Source: Methanosarcina vacuolata Z-761 (GTDB lineage Archaea; Halobacteriota; Methanosarcinia; Methanosarcinales; Methanosarcinaceae). Taken from it: DNA of 64,000 nucleotides. The notes under the pieces are model-generated. The model was not told the DNA's origin. It saw nothing but the letters and a program-made list of their open reading frames with translations, and did no database searches. Location of the stretch: contig NZ_CP009520.1 in NCBI RefSeq assembly GCF_000969905.1, positions 682,001 through 746,000 of the forward strand, in the 5' to 3' direction. Below are positions 1 through 10,092 of this stretch, one piece after another. The first letter of the stretch is position 1; every line of letters starts with the position of its first letter. The position numbers and the translations under genes were made by a program.

Positions 1-264
1 TGTGTGCAACGTGTCCGCCCCACATAAATCGCAGAGAACTGAATGGATAGATTCAAAAATATTACGCAGACGTAATTAGAATCTTTGAATTACCGTATAG
101 ACCCGGCATAATTAGATACTTGATATGGACTCGGTCTAATTAGATAGTTCGGAAAAACATTACGAGTACGTAATATGGAATTTTGAGAAATATCTGGGAA
201 AGAGTATGCGATTATCCTGGATTTTTGAGTTTACTCAAATTTAAAGTCCGACCCAGGCGATACA

Positions 265-345
265 ATGCTAAAAAGACAGATAGGAAACGTATTCCTAGTA
301 ACATGCCTTATTTTAACAATCGTATCAACTGTTGGAGAAATATAA
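265..345 (+). pseudogene. Orphan leader copy A (26-codon micro-ORF)
   Basis: An ATG at 265 opens a 26-codon frame that begins MLKRQIGN and stops with TAA at 343-345, just where the signal peptide of the gene at 546 would end. The peptide and about 40 bp upstream closely match the start of that gene, including the 'acccaggcgatac' stretch before the ATG. It is best read as a leftover 5' end (ribosome site plus signal peptide) from a tandem duplication of the downstream gene. A translated leader peptide is possible but unproven. Bases 1-264 show no gene I can support. Confidence 0.55.
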
Positions 346-402
346 CTATCTTATAGTTTTTTGAGTTTACGCAGATTCCAAATCCAACCCAAAGGTGATA
401 CG

Positions 403-489
403 ATGCTAAAAAAGAAGCAGGAAACCCTATTCCTGAAAGCATGTCTTAGTTTAACGGCCGTATGTACTTTGGGGAAAAATAGACTCTAA
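403..489 (+). pseudogene. Orphan leader copy B (28-codon micro-ORF)
   Basis: This is a second truncated copy of the leader. An ATG at 403, preceded by the ribosome-site-like 'aaaggtgata', starts MLKKKQET and ends with TAA at 487-489. It is more diverged from the intact leader at 546 than copy A. The three ATGs at 265, 403 and 546 are spaced 138 and 143 bp apart, so promoter-proximal DNA and signal peptide form a unit present three times in tandem. Confidence 0.55.
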
Positions 490-545
490 CCCTATGGAAC
501 TTTTTGATTCCATTTTAATTCTAAACCCAACCCAAAGGTGATACG

Positions 546-1514
546 ATGCTAAAAAGACAGATAGGAAACATATTCCTAGCAGCATGCCTTATTTTAACAA
601 CCGTACCCGCTGTGTTAGGCGCACAGAATACGATAACTGTAAATCCAACGTCTGGATCAGATGCCCAGACTGCAATTAATACCGCAATAAACTCCGTAGC
701 ACCAGGAGCGACATCAAGTAACCCTGGATATGTTTACCTTGGTGCTGGCACTTATAAGATAAGTGCACCTATAATTTTGAAATCTAATGTGGTACTGAAA
801 GGTGCAGGCGACGATACAATAATCTTTGCTACCGGTTCAGTTTGTAATTCCGATGGATCACCTGCATATGTTTTCGGGTCAGGTGTTTCTAATGTTGAAG
901 TATGTGACCTTCAGTTCAAAAGTACAGCAACCGGACCTGGTGATGGAGGTCACGGAGACTATCGAAACTGCATAAAATTAATGTCTTCGAGTGATAGCAA
1001 AGTACATGATATTTTATTCACCCGCTATCTGTATGGCGATGGTGTCAGAATCAGTAAAAGTTCTGGAATAGAAGTATACAATTGCAGAATGCATTCCGTA
1101 GGACACGATGGTGTATCATTCCTCTCCGGAACTAAGAATTCCAGAATGTATAACTGTGATGTTGAGGTTCAAACCAATACAGGTGTCAGGATAGACAATT
1201 GCGCAAATATTGAAGTGGACCACAATACCTTTTCAGGTAGTGCCGGCTCTGGCTGGTGCTGCGTTGAGCTGGAAAATTCACTGACAAATGCGAATGTACA
1301 TCATAATATCATGCATGACTTCAAAGGATCAAGCAGCAGTGCAGGTATTGGAAACATTCATGCAAGCGGGTCTATTAGCGTTCATGATAATGTTATGTGG
1401 AATGTGTCACCTTACGTTGCGGTCGGATCAGGCTCAAACACATTAGGACCATCAGATCACAGCGTTGAAAATTGGGTAGCAAAAGGATATGGATACGGCT
1501 CCCTTGACAACTGA
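546..1514 (+). CDS. Secreted parallel beta-helix protein
   Basis: The 322-residue protein opens with a signal peptide (positive MLKRQ, hydrophobic core, cleavage near VLGA-Q at about residue 26). What follows is typical of right-handed beta-helix proteins of the pectate-lyase/disaggregatase type: an AINTAI segment, a VYLGAGTYKI strand, then short coils rich in Asn, Ser, His and Asp with VHDI, IEVYNCRMH and IEVDHNTF rungs. Methanosarcina disaggregatase-related proteins share this fold, usually with an extra C-terminal domain that is absent here. It is likely a cell-surface or secreted polysaccharide-binding or -degrading protein; the substrate is unknown. The ribosome site 'aaaggtgata' precedes the ATG. 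Two truncated copies of its leader lie upstream. Confidence 0.8.
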   Translation: MLKRQIGNIFLAACLILTTVPAVLGAQNTITVNPTSGSDAQTAINTAINSVAPGATSSNPGYVYLGAGTYKISAPIILKSNVVLKGAGDDTIIFATGSVCNSDGSPAYVFGSGVSNVEVCDLQFKSTATGPGDGGHGDYRNCIKLMSSSDSKVHDILFTRYLYGDGVRISKSSGIEVYNCRMHSVGHDGVSFLSGTKNSRMYNCDVEVQTNTGVRIDNCANIEVDHNTFSGSAGSGWCCVELENSLTNANVHHNIMHDFKGSSSSAGIGNIHASGSISVHDNVMWNVSPYVAVGSGSNTLGPSDHSVENWVAKGYGYGSLDN

Positions 1515-1680
1515 TTTAACAAACACGATGAGACATGTTTCAAATTAAGATCCCTGCATATACATAAAGCATTATTGTATAGTCCAAGCTCTCGTATAGC
1601 TCGAAAGCTTCGGTTTTTGCAGGAACGATGCCGTAAGTGAAGAAGAAGTCGTGGCGTACTTTGCTTACAAATGATTGTCG

Positions 1681-1720
1681 GAAAGAAGGTTAACAGGAAA
1701 CTGTTCCCTCTTTCTTTTAT
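1681..1720 (+). terminator. Hairpin with T-rich tail
   Basis: GAAAGAAGG-TTAACAG pairs, with a small bulge, with CTGTTCCCTCTTTC across a GAAA loop and is followed by TTTTATTGATTTTT. It lies about 165 bp after the beta-helix gene. The rest of 1515-1976 is AT-rich; I see no other gene, and it should contain the promoter of the gene at 1977. Confidence 0.4.
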
Positions 1721-1976
1721 TGATTTTTAATGTTTTATTGATTTTTTATGTTTTTCATTCCTTATTTTTTATTATGTTTTATTCTTTTCATTTTTTACAA
1801 TGCCTGTCCAGTTATTTCTAAAAGCTCTACGTATATAAACTAAAGATTTTTTATTTATAAACCACTAAAACTTATTTTTATATATTTTTAAGTAAAAATA
1901 ATAAAATTTAACTATAGTTTTTAGAATTTAAGTAATTGAATTAAATTTTTATAACTGGATATTATAGGTGAGTTTG

Positions 1977-3536
1977 ATGGAGAAAAGAAAGACTATCCAT
2001 AAAAAAATATTATTTTCAATATCCTTAATTTTGCTTTTATTTTCTTCTGCAGCATCAGCATCTTCAGCGGAAAGCAGTTTGCCCACGATCAATGAAACTC
2101 AAATTACTACCAGTGGGACAGCATGCGAACCTGATATCGATGGTGATAGGATAGTGTGGCAGGATTGGCGCGATGAAAATTATAATATCTACATGTACGA
2201 TCTCTCTACTAAAAAAGAAACTCAGATAACCACAAATAATTCATATAAATGGGACCCTTCAATTTATGGTGACAGGATCGTATGGACAGACAGCCGCAAC
2301 GAAAAATGGGGTATCTACATGTACGATCTCTCTACTAAAAAAGAAACTCAAATCCCCACCAATAATGGAGCTGATTATGAATGGCCGAGTGACCCGACAA
2401 TCTATGATGACAAGATTGTGTGGGAATATATGTTCGAGGAATATTCGCAGATTTATATGTACGATCTTTCCACTTCCGAAGAAACTCAAATTTCCACCGG
2501 CGGAAGAGCATACTATCCGGCTATCTACGATAACAGGATAGTATGGGAAGATGATCGAGATGGGAATTATAAATATGATATTTACATGTATGATATTTCC
2601 ACTAAAAAGGAAACTCAGATAACCACCAGCGGATCGGCAAAAAATCCTGCCATTTACGGTAACAGGATAGTATACGCCGAAGATCGCAGTGGAAACGACG
2701 ATATCTATATGTATGATCTTTCTACCGGAAAGAAAACTCAGATAACTAGCAGTCCAGATAACCAGGGGTCTCCCTGTATTTATGGCAACAGGATATTGTG
2801 GAAAGATGAAGGTGGAGAGGATGATGGCTGGAAATATCATGGTATCTACATGTGCGATCTTTCCACTAATCAGAAATTTAAAATTACCAGCCGTGGAAGT
2901 GTATATGAGCCTGCTATCTATGATAATAGAGTGGTATATGGCGATGAGAGTAATGATAACTCTAATATTTACATGAGCACTATTTCAAGCGAGGGACCAG
3001 GACCAATATCACCCGTTGCTTCATTCTCTGCATCTCCAACCTCAGGAAAAGCACCATTGAATGTTGCGTTTACTGACAAAAGCACAGGAACACCGACTAA
3101 ATGGAAATGGACTTTTGGAGATGGAGCTACTTCAACCAAGCAGAATCCAATCCATAAATATTCCAAAGCAGGAAAATACACGGTAACACTTACAGCTACA
3201 AATGCTGCAGGCAGCAACACCGCAACAAAAACAGATTATATAAAAGTAATAGCAAAACCCGTTGCTGCATTTTCTGCGAAACCTACCTCAGGAAAAGCTC
3301 CATTAAACGTTAAATTTACTGACACAAGCACAGGAATACCAGATAAATGGAAATGGAGTTTTGGAGACGGGACAACTTCAACCAAGCAGAATCCAGGGCA
3401 TCAGTACTCACAGGAAGGAAAATATAAGGTTACACTTACAGTAAGTAATGCTGCAGGCGGCAGTACTGTAACGAAGACAAATTACATAACAGTGACAACA
3501 AATACCAGACCTGGTATATACGCTGAAAATGAATAA
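1977..3536 (+). CDS. Secreted beta-propeller protein with two PKD domains
   Basis: A signal peptide (residues ~8-33, ending near ASASSAE) is followed by about seven TolB-like beta-propeller blades. Each carries an IYMYDLSTKKETQIT-type strand and a conserved (D/N)RIVW strand, spanning residues ~40-340. Two PKD domains follow (~345-425 and ~430-510), each with a WKWxFGDG motif and PVAxFSA start. Such combinations are common among Methanosarcina surface proteins and suggest adhesion or envelope binding. I chose ATG 1977 over GTG 1968 because AGGTGA at 1966-1971 is then a properly spaced ribosome site. No C-terminal anchor is visible. The repeated blades make other frames falsely open. Confidence 0.85.
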   Translation: MEKRKTIHKKILFSISLILLLFSSAASASSAESSLPTINETQITTSGTACEPDIDGDRIVWQDWRDENYNIYMYDLSTKKETQITTNNSYKWDPSIYGDRIVWTDSRNEKWGIYMYDLSTKKETQIPTNNGADYEWPSDPTIYDDKIVWEYMFEEYSQIYMYDLSTSEETQISTGGRAYYPAIYDNRIVWEDDRDGNYKYDIYMYDISTKKETQITTSGSAKNPAIYGNRIVYAEDRSGNDDIYMYDLSTGKKTQITSSPDNQGSPCIYGNRILWKDEGGEDDGWKYHGIYMCDLSTNQKFKITSRGSVYEPAIYDNRVVYGDESNDNSNIYMSTISSEGPGPISPVASFSASPTSGKAPLNVAFTDKSTGTPTKWKWTFGDGATSTKQNPIHKYSKAGKYTVTLTATNAAGSNTATKTDYIKVIAKPVAAFSAKPTSGKAPLNVKFTDTSTGIPDKWKWSFGDGTTSTKQNPGHQYSQEGKYKVTLTVSNAAGGSTVTKTNYITVTTNTRPGIYAENE

Positions 3537-3614
3537 ACTCTGAATAAACTCTAAATTAACTAAATTGAAACGATAAAAAAATCAAGGCTAAAGGGTAGTG
3601 GGGGAATTATTTAT

Positions 3615-3728
3615 CTGTTTTTCAAAATTAGCTGTTCTTCAAAATTAGCTGTTCTTCAAAATTATCTGTTCTTCAAAATTATCTGTTTTTCAAAATTATC
3701 TGTTCTTCAAAATTAGCTGGTCTTCAAA
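3615..3728. repeat. 17-bp tandem repeat at the 3' end of the MFS gene
   Basis: Six full and one partial copies of a 17-bp unit resembling CTGTTCTTCAAAATTAG. The array runs from the intergenic space into the last codons of the minus-strand MFS gene, so the final residues (roughly SFEDQLILKNR) are encoded by repeat DNA. Confidence 0.85.
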
Positions 3729-5045
3729 GCTCCTGAGCCTGAAATTGAGCAAAAAGACTGTGTAGATTACCAGACCTGCAATCAGAAAAGAGGCTCCGGC
3801 AAGTGTTTCATATAAAAGGCCGCCAAGGATAAGTCCGGTGATACTGGCAAGGCCTCCAAAACTGCTGGCAACCCCCTGTACCGTACCCTGGTACTTTTTT
3901 CCTGCAACCTTTGATAAGAGGGAGAGAAAGGAAGGCCACATAAGTCCGTCTCCAAGTGCAAAAAAACCTGCTGCAAGGTAGGTAAGGAAAATATTTCCAG
4001 GAATGAGGAGTAGAAAATTTGTACCGAGCATCAGGCTTCCGAAGATTATAAGGGCTGCATCCGAATATTTTCTTGAAACCCTGGGAAGTACAGTACTCTG
4101 TACGATTATCAAAAGCCCGCTCAATACTGTAAAGTAAATGCCCATTTTCGCAATACTCCAGTTGAGAGTTGAAATTGCGTGCAGGGGAAAAGCTGTGTAG
4201 AATACATTGTAACCGAGGTCAATTAGAAAGTACAGTCCCAGCATATAAGGGATATTTTGAAGTCTAAGAATCTCCCTGAATTCAGGTTTTTTCGCCCCAA
4301 ACGTGGTTTTGCATTCCCTTATCTCATAACCGAAGATTTTCCATACTTCCTCGGCTTTTTCAGGCTCTCCGGGAGTGCACTCTTTACTTTCGGGAAGATA
4401 AAATATAATCAGCAATGTCCCAATAAGTGAGATTACTATTGCTCCAAGCACAGGGGCTACATCCCCATACATTGTTAAGCTCAATATTCCGGCAAGAGCA
4501 GGACCAACTATAAATCCCAGGTTTTCGGAAATAGACATTTTCCCGAAATTTCGGTTCCTATCTCTTTCAGCAGTAATATCAGCCAGATAGGCATTGGCTA
4601 CCGATACATTTCCTCCGGTCAGCCCGTCAAGAGCTCTGGCGAAAAAAAGTACTGCAAGGGGCAGGGTAACAGTAAAAGCTCCCAGAACTCTGGAATCGAT
4701 TTTAAACAGGCTTATTACCGGAAGAAAAAGAGCTACAAGGAAGATAATCCATGAGAGTAGAGTTCCTAGCTGGCTTATAAACAGTATCTTTTTACGGCCG
4801 TAAGTATCAGACCACCTGCCCAGAATCGGGGCTCCTATTAGCTGAAAAGCCGGATACATCGAACTTATCAACCCATAAATGAAAGCATTTCCTCCCAGTC
4901 GGTTAACCAGAAACACCAGAAACGGGAGTACAATACTAAACCCGAGTGTGCCTATGAAGTTTACAGCAAGAATTGGAAGGAGGGAAACGTTTTCTCCTGT
5001 ACGAGAGTCTGGATTGTTTTTCTTGCCTTTGTTTTCCTTTTCCAT
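3696..5045 (-). CDS. MFS transporter, drug-efflux type
   Basis: The 449-residue membrane protein has about 12 hydrophobic helices in two halves. The loop between helices 2 and 3 carries the major facilitator signature (GRWSDTYGRKKI), and the central cytoplasmic loop is long and charged (SKECTPGEPEKAEEVW). Overall it resembles the DHA1 (TetA/MdtG-like) proton-coupled exporters; the substrate cannot be told from sequence. Its 3' end lies in a 17-bp tandem repeat, so the C-terminal tail may vary between strains. The next minus-strand gene upstream starts at 5508 and ends at 5158, about 110 bp away, so co-transcription is possible. Confidence 0.88.
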   Translation of the reverse strand: MEKENKGKKNNPDSRTGENVSLLPILAVNFIGTLGFSIVLPFLVFLVNRLGGNAFIYGLISSMYPAFQLIGAPILGRWSDTYGRKKILFISQLGTLLSWIIFLVALFLPVISLFKIDSRVLGAFTVTLPLAVLFFARALDGLTGGNVSVANAYLADITAERDRNRNFGKMSISENLGFIVGPALAGILSLTMYGDVAPVLGAIVISLIGTLLIIFYLPESKECTPGEPEKAEEVWKIFGYEIRECKTTFGAKKPEFREILRLQNIPYMLGLYFLIDLGYNVFYTAFPLHAISTLNWSIAKMGIYFTVLSGLLIIVQSTVLPRVSRKYSDAALIIFGSLMLGTNFLLLIPGNIFLTYLAAGFFALGDGLMWPSFLSLLSKVAGKKYQGTVQGVASSFGGLASITGLILGGLLYETLAGASFLIAGLVIYTVFLLNFRLRSFEDQLILKNR

Positions 5046-5157
5046 CTTTCCTCAGGGTTCGTTTTCGGAAACCTATTCCCAGGGTTTCAGGTTCCCTTTT
5101 CCTTTTCACATAACCGGTATATTCAGCTTTCAGATAACAGCTGCTTTCAGATAACAA

Positions 5158-5508
5158 CTATTTCTTATGGACAGTTTTCTCTTTAATTCTCAGAATATCG
5201 GCCCATGCCCTTTTCCCACACCTGGGGCACCTGAGGTACTTTTTATTCACACCATTAGGGCTGATGAAATCTTCAAGCGTTGAAACCTCGAACACTTCTC
5301 CGCATCCGGGACAGAGATAGGCAAAGTTTTTTGTGTGCCATACTACAAGCAGAAAAAGAACCCCGGCTATTATCATGATCCAGAGATACCAGTAGCTCGC
5401 AAGCAGGAAAACTGATGATATCATGATTACTGCTATGAACGCAAAAAGCACTTGAACAGTTCCGTACCAATCGCTTCGCGTAATTTCCCAATATCTATTT
5501 TTGTCCAT
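5158..5508 (-). CDS. Small membrane protein with C-terminal zinc ribbon
   Basis: In this 116-residue protein two adjacent transmembrane helices (residues ~18-60) are followed by a cytoplasmic zinc-ribbon-like module with CPGCG at ~72-76 and CPRCG at ~98-102. The four cysteines are spaced as in a typical zinc knuckle pair. No enzyme motif is visible. The family is not one I can name. The region from 5509 to 5848 upstream is AT-rich and holds no gene that I can support. Confidence 0.7.
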   Translation of the reverse strand: MDKNRYWEITRSDWYGTVQVLFAFIAVIMISSVFLLASYWYLWIMIIAGVLFLLVVWHTKNFAYLCPGCGEVFEVSTLEDFISPNGVNKKYLRCPRCGKRAWADILRIKEKTVHKK

Positions 5509-5850
5509 AGTTCACCCCACGATCCCACTTCTTATAATCCTTTATCGGATAATTTATACCGGAAAATAGGATTTGTAGTTATTTAATCCAACTCTCATAT
5601 AAAAAGTTTAGACCGACAGTCTTTCCAAAAAACTGCTTATCCGTATGCCTTTTAAAAAGACTTGAGCGAAAACTCGAGCAACGACATAGTTGGAGTGATC
5701 AACCGGAAAAGTCATTAAAAAATTTATTATAAAATGATGAAAATTAGAAAAGAAAGATTTCATTTGAGTTTATTTGGATTCGGTTAAGGAATCTGTTTTA
5801 ACCTCAAAATGGCTACTGCAATCATTTACTCATCAAGATTTACATTTCTA

Positions 5851-6105
5851 GTATATCGATTCTCAAATATGTACATAATAAGAAAAATAAACACAGTTTA
5901 TGACGCAAATATTATTTTAAAGTCACATGGAATTTTGTAACACGGAAAACGCAGCCTGTCGCATAGTGATTTGATCTGGATATTACAACCACGGAAAACA
6001 CGGAAAGCACGGAAGAAACACGCCTTTACTACTGATTTCCGTGTCTTCCGTGCTTTCAGTGGTTTTCAAAAAATTCATTTCGGACATACTTTGGAATCGA
6101 TGCAC
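5851..6105. mobile_element. MITE family A, copy 1 (~255 bp, TA flanks)
   Basis: It is bounded by imperfect terminal inverted repeats (GTATATCGATTC at the left, GAATCGATGCAC at the right) and flanked on both sides by TA (5849-5850, 6106-6107). A near-identical 254-bp copy lies at 14882-15135. The interior contains a long imperfect palindrome built on CACGGAAAACACGGAAAGC and its complement. There is no transposase gene. TA duplication and short inverted repeats fit a non-autonomous element mobilised by an IS630/Tc1-type transposase. Confidence 0.85.
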
Positions 6106-6180
6106 TAGGTTTACAAAAATAGCAACAAAATAACACATTTTTGATGGATCATATATTAACCGAACCAAAATTCATTTGAG

Positions 6181-6666
6181 TTATGTTGTCTTTACTACAA
6201 GTCCTTTAATTACATCTTCAGAGTACCAGACCAGAACCTCCAGTCGTTCCGAACATCTGCAAAAGGCATCCTGCACAGAAACCTGAGTGCCAGGACCGGG
6301 ATCGTCCAGATGCCTCCAGTCATCATTAACAAAGAGCCATAAACTTCTTTCACTGCCTGCAGGATAGGGCATCAGTTCAAGCCAGTACCGGGTTGCTATG
6401 CCGGTTTTCACAGCTACTCTACTTGGTTTGACTGCCTTCTGAACTTCCGGGGCACCTTGCATTTCTTTAGGGGCAGTCACAGATTCTGCTGGATTCTCTT
6501 TTTCTGCTGGATTCTCTTTTTCTGCTGGATTCTCTTTTTCTGCTGGATTCTCTTTTTCTACTGGATTCTCTTTTTCTACTGGATTCTCTGTTTTTGCTGG
6601 ATTTTCTGTTTTTGCTGGATTTTCTGTTTCTACTGGATTCTCTGTTTCTGCTGGGATATCTGTCAT
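6181..6666 (-). CDS. Repeat-bearing protein with conserved C-terminal domain
   Basis: The first half of this 161-residue protein (residues ~4-62) consists of about ten acidic hexapeptides of the type ENPAEK/ENPVET, encoded by an 18-bp tandem repeat. The C-terminal ~80 residues look like a folded domain (RYWLELMPYPAGS, LWLFVNDDWRHLDDPGPG, LEVLVWYSEDVIKGLVV). I do not recognise the family. The start is supported by AGGGGTC just upstream of the ATG. The repeat number is likely to vary between strains without changing frame, because the unit is a multiple of three. Confidence 0.7.
   Translation of the reverse strand: MTDIPAETENPVETENPAKTENPAKTENPVEKENPVEKENPAEKENPAEKENPAEKENPAESVTAPKEMQGAPEVQKAVKPSRVAVKTGIATRYWLELMPYPAGSERSLWLFVNDDWRHLDDPGPGTQVSVQDAFCRCSERLEVLVWYSEDVIKGLVVKTT
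6484..6650. repeat. 18-bp in-frame tandem repeat
   Basis: About nine to ten copies of a unit like CTGCTGGATTCTCTTTTT (plus strand) lie inside the gene at 6181-6666. They encode the ENPAEK-type hexapeptides on the minus strand. Confidence 0.9.
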
Positions 6667-6901
6667 TACTGACCCCTTTTGTTTAACTGCTACGCAATAT
6701 ACTCATCCCTGATTTCATCAATTAATATATAATGTAATTTATATATTTATTAGAGAAAATATGTTTAGAAACTAGCATTCTGTAAGGTATATGCCCCACC
6801 CCCCAATTCTCGTGGCCTTGAAGGCCGCAGATTTTTATCTAAAATTAAATATGAAAATTTTTAACCTGAGAGTTTCAGGTTATGAACCCTTAATTCAGAT
6901 C

Positions 6902-8380
6902 TCAGGTCCTGCAAACTTCACTCTTTCTGAGCCAGTCAATATCGGACTGGTACAGAAGCCTGAGGTCTTTAAGCCCGAGTTTCAGCATGGCAAGTCTACT
7001 GACTCCGAGCCCCCAGGCAAGGACAGGGTCTTTAATCCCTAAAGGTTCACTAACTTCTCTTCTGAAAACGCCTGCACCTCCAAGTTCAACCCAGCCCAGG
7101 CCGTCAACATAGACTTCAGGTTCCACACTTGGTTCGGTGTATGGGAAGTATCCGGGACGGAAGCGGACTTCTTCAAATCCCATCCTATGGTAGAATTCTG
7201 CCAGCAAGCCGAGCAGGTCTGCAAAAGACATATCTTTGTCCATTACAACCCCTTCAAGCTGCTCGAATTCCGGGGTATGTGTAGGGTCAATGGTTTCCCT
7301 GCGGTAAGCCCTGTCAATGCAGAAAGCTTTTACAGGTGATATTGGGTGGTCAGCCAGATACTTGACAGTGACGGATGTTGTATGGGTTCTCAGCACGTTG
7401 CGTCTTGAAAGTTCCTTATCCCAGATTCCTCCCCAGCCGCAGGAATCGATTTCTCCTCCGTGCTCATGCATTGCAGCAACATTTTCAAAGTACTCAGTGG
7501 GGAGCTCGCAGGTGCTGTCCAGGTGGAAAGTATCCTGCATATCCCTTGCAGGGTGGTCCTGGGGCTGGAAAAGGGCATCGAAATTCCAGAAAGAACTCTG
7601 GATGATCCCGCCTTTAATCTCAGCAAAACCCATTTCCAGGAAGATCTGGCGCATCTGCTCTATAAGACGCCTGTAAGGATGGATTTTGGCTCCATAAAGG
7701 GGTTTGGGAGTAATATCAAGACGGTAAGGCCTGAACTTTTTCTCTTTCCAGGCCCCGCTCTTCAATAAATCAGGAGTGAGCTGGGCGATTTCTTCTTCAA
7801 GGACAAGCCCCTGGACAGCAAGCGCATTTCCGGCATCAGTTATGGAAACAGTTCTGAATTTTTCTTCATGTTTTATGATAAGTTTACGCTTGAGCAGGTC
7901 CTTTATTGTTCCCTGGTCGGACCCAAGCTCTTCAAGGGTTTTTGCTTTGTCTGTGAAAGCCGCAAGGGTTTCTTCATCTTTTCCTGCATATACATTTCCC
8001 GACGGCACCATTACCCCGTTTTCAATTTTCGCCCATCCTTTTTTTACGAGCCAGCCGGTTGCAATCCCTACCATCTGCGGAGAAAAATGGCTCCTCAGCT
8101 CTTCAAGCGAGGTAGGCTTCTTCAGGAAGTCAATAATCTGGCGTTCCGGAAGTCCGTTTTTTGTATACTCTTCTCCTTCTTTTGTAAGGGAATAACGTTC
8201 AAGTACCTTTTCGGAAACCGAAACCAGTTCTTTTTCCTCAAGCATGAAGGCTGCCTGCATTGCCGCATCCACCTGCAACCCTGATTTCTCCTCCAGCTTT
8301 TCGGGGGCAGCAGATCCTATTTCCTCAAGGGCAAGCAAGACCTTTTTCTCGTTGATTGTGAGATTGTCCTGAATACTCAT
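6902..8380 (-). CDS. pheS: Phenylalanyl-tRNA synthetase alpha subunit
   Basis: The 492-residue protein charges tRNA-Phe together with a PheT subunit that is not in this window. An N-terminal winged-helix region (~1-200) is followed by the class II catalytic core. Recognisable core segments are the [17 protein letters not shown] helix, [22 protein letters not shown], motif 2-like [27 protein letters not shown], and motif 3-like [15 protein letters not shown] with [10 protein letters not shown]. The length suits the archaeal/eukaryotic alpha subunit. It lies upstream of the repeat-bearing gene and downstream of trpS on the same strand. Confidence 0.97.
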   Translation of the reverse strand: MSIQDNLTINEKKVLLALEEIGSAAPEKLEEKSGLQVDAAMQAAFMLEEKELVSVSEKVLERYSLTKEGEEYTKNGLPERQIIDFLKKPTSLEELRSHFSPQMVGIATGWLVKKGWAKIENGVMVPSGNVYAGKDEETLAAFTDKAKTLEELGSDQGTIKDLLKRKLIIKHEEKFRTVSITDAGNALAVQGLVLEEEIAQLTPDLLKSGAWKEKKFRPYRLDITPKPLYGAKIHPYRRLIEQMRQIFLEMGFAEIKGGIIQSSFWNFDALFQPQDHPARDMQDTFHLDSTCELPTEYFENVAAMHEHGGEIDSCGWGGIWDKELSRRNVLRTHTTSVTVKYLADHPISPVKAFCIDRAYRRETIDPTHTPEFEQLEGVVMDKDMSFADLLGLLAEFYHRMGFEEVRFRPGYFPYTEPSVEPEVYVDGLGWVELGGAGVFRREVSEPLGIKDPVLAWGLGVSRLAMLKLGLKDLRLLYQSDIDWLRKSEVCRT

Positions 8381-8487
8381 ACATGATCACATCCTGAAAT
8401 TCCTGAAAATATTAAGAGTTTGATAAACTTATAACTAATTATTTTTATAAAAATTATTTTGTAAGGTTATTTATGGATTTGAGTTTT

Positions 8488-8632
8488 GTAAATTACTTTC
8501 TGTAAATTACTTTTTGTAAATTACTTTCTGTAAATTACTTTCTGTAAATTACTTTTTGTAAATTACTTTTTGTAATTACTCTTTGTAAACTACTTTTTGT
8601 AATTACTCTTTGCAAATTACTTTTTGTAAATT
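8488..8632. repeat. 14-bp tandem repeat between trpS and pheS
   Basis: About ten slightly varied copies of a unit like TTACTTTCTGTAAA. The array reaches the 3' end of trpS, so the last codons and stop of trpS (…IIYKK) fall in it. No gene lies in 8381-8616. Confidence 0.85.
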
Positions 8633-10092
8633 ATTTTGTACTCATCAAGTTGTTCCCTTGCAAGTTCCCGTTTCTCCTGATGGTCCTTGAGGAACTCGTA
8701 CATCTTCTCTGCCGCAAGCTGCTTGCATGAGCCGCACATCCTGGTTCCTGAGACGCATTCCTGCCTGATTTCCAGTAATTCCTCATCGTCCCCAAGAAGG
8801 TGAAAGAGCATCAGTTCGAAGACTGAACATTCATCAGGTTTTCCGCCAAGTTTTTTCTGTTCATCCAGGGTTACACAGCCGCCGGTCTTTGCTCTCTTTA
8901 CCTTTTTTGCGCCTTCTTTCGGATCGTCAGTCAGAGCAATATAACTGTCAGGGACGCTGCTTGACATCTTTCCTCCCTGCAGCCCACTCATAAAGCGGTG
9001 ATAGGTAGATGCGGGAGGAATGAAAGCATAGCCTTCGAATTCAGCGGATACTTCTGCCACGACTTCTTCCAGGATTTTCCTTATGATTTTCCAGACTCTT
9101 CTGAAAACGAAGTACTTTTCATAATCCAAAAATTCAGGTGGTTTAGCCTCATTAGCAAATTTAGCGATTTCCTGGATCTGGGTCATGAAGTATTCCCTTT
9201 TCTCAGGCTGGCTTATCTGTAAACTAAACCTTTCAAGGAATGCATAGTCAGGAATCTGAAGTACATCAATGTGTTCTTCATAGAGTTTCACTTTTCCTGG
9301 AATGCGTTTTTTAAGCTCCTGTAACGCTTGCTTCGGTGCTCCTTTGCCGCGCACGCTCAGGTATTTCTCGCCATTTGCGTTTTCTCTCTCCTCTACCCTG
9401 AACATACTCATCTTGCCTGCAAGCCCTCGCGTCAGCCGAAGGTGAGGGTCCTGGTCAGGCCCCACAGGCACCACAACCGGCTTTGGTCCCCCAAATTCTT
9501 CAAGCTGGGGTTGGAGAATATCGGCAGCCTGGGTTGCTACACTGATCATGTGAGATAGGTTTGTCTCTCCTGAAAAACCATAGATTGCACTCAGTTCCGA
9601 GAAATTGACCTTGACCCCTAGTTCAAATGCCAGGTCTTTGACACTATCACAGCCTGACTGAAAGTAAATAAGACCATCGGGCTTAAAACCGAGAGCTATA
9701 AGGCTTAATATGTATTCTTCTACCCCAATTTCCCTGCACTTCTGCCAGGAAAAACCGCGTACTGAGAAAGCCTCCCTGTCCGCAATCCCGACAAAAGATG
9801 AAGCTCCCATTTGCTGGTGCCAGATTATCTGGTCCATAACCATCTTGTGCCCGAGGTGAACCTTCCCTGAAGGCATAAAACCGTCCATAACCGAAAAAGG
9901 GGCACCTGTCCTCATGGCTTCTGCAATCTGTTCGTAATCACGGTGCCCGAAGATAACTCGTCTCCGCATATACATATGTGGGGAGGGGATTTCAGGAAGT
10001 ACATTATCAAATGGAGAAATCCCGAATTCTTCGAATAACTTGGAATAGTCATTAATCTCGCTTGAACTCCATGGGTCAAGTTTCTCAGTCAT
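8617..10092 (-). CDS. trpS: Tryptophanyl-tRNA synthetase
   Basis: This 491-residue class I synthetase charges tRNA-Trp. The HIGH-like motif is [10 protein letters not shown] (~residues 74-83) and the KMSKS-like motif is [10 protein letters not shown] (~375-384). The nucleotide-binding segment [19 protein letters not shown] sits between them. The C-terminal part has a cysteine cluster (CSVFELMLF…[12 protein letters not shown]) seen in archaeal TrpRS. The end of the gene lies in a 14-bp tandem repeat. The 10093-10390 interval upstream has no gene I can support. Confidence 0.93.
   Translation of the reverse strand: MTEKLDPWSSSEINDYSKLFEEFGISPFDNVLPEIPSPHMYMRRRVIFGHRDYEQIAEAMRTGAPFSVMDGFMPSGKVHLGHKMVMDQIIWHQQMGASSFVGIADREAFSVRGFSWQKCREIGVEEYILSLIALGFKPDGLIYFQSGCDSVKDLAFELGVKVNFSELSAIYGFSGETNLSHMISVATQAADILQPQLEEFGGPKPVVVPVGPDQDPHLRLTRGLAGKMSMFRVEERENANGEKYLSVRGKGAPKQALQELKKRIPGKVKLYEEHIDVLQIPDYAFLERFSLQISQPEKREYFMTQIQEIAKFANEAKPPEFLDYEKYFVFRRVWKIIRKILEEVVAEVSAEFEGYAFIPPASTYHRFMSGLQGGKMSSSVPDSYIALTDDPKEGAKKVKRAKTGGCVTLDEQKKLGGKPDECSVFELMLFHLLGDDEELLEIRQECVSGTRMCGSCKQLAAEKMYEFLKDHQEKRELAREQLDEYKIIYKK

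Noticed and set aside
2259-2840. 193-codon minus-strand frame in the beta-propeller gene
   Set aside because: Shadow of the repeated propeller blades on the coding strand.
6457-6672. Plus-strand frame rich in Cys-Trp-Ile-Leu-Phe
   Set aside because: It is the antisense of the 18-bp coding repeat in the minus-strand gene.
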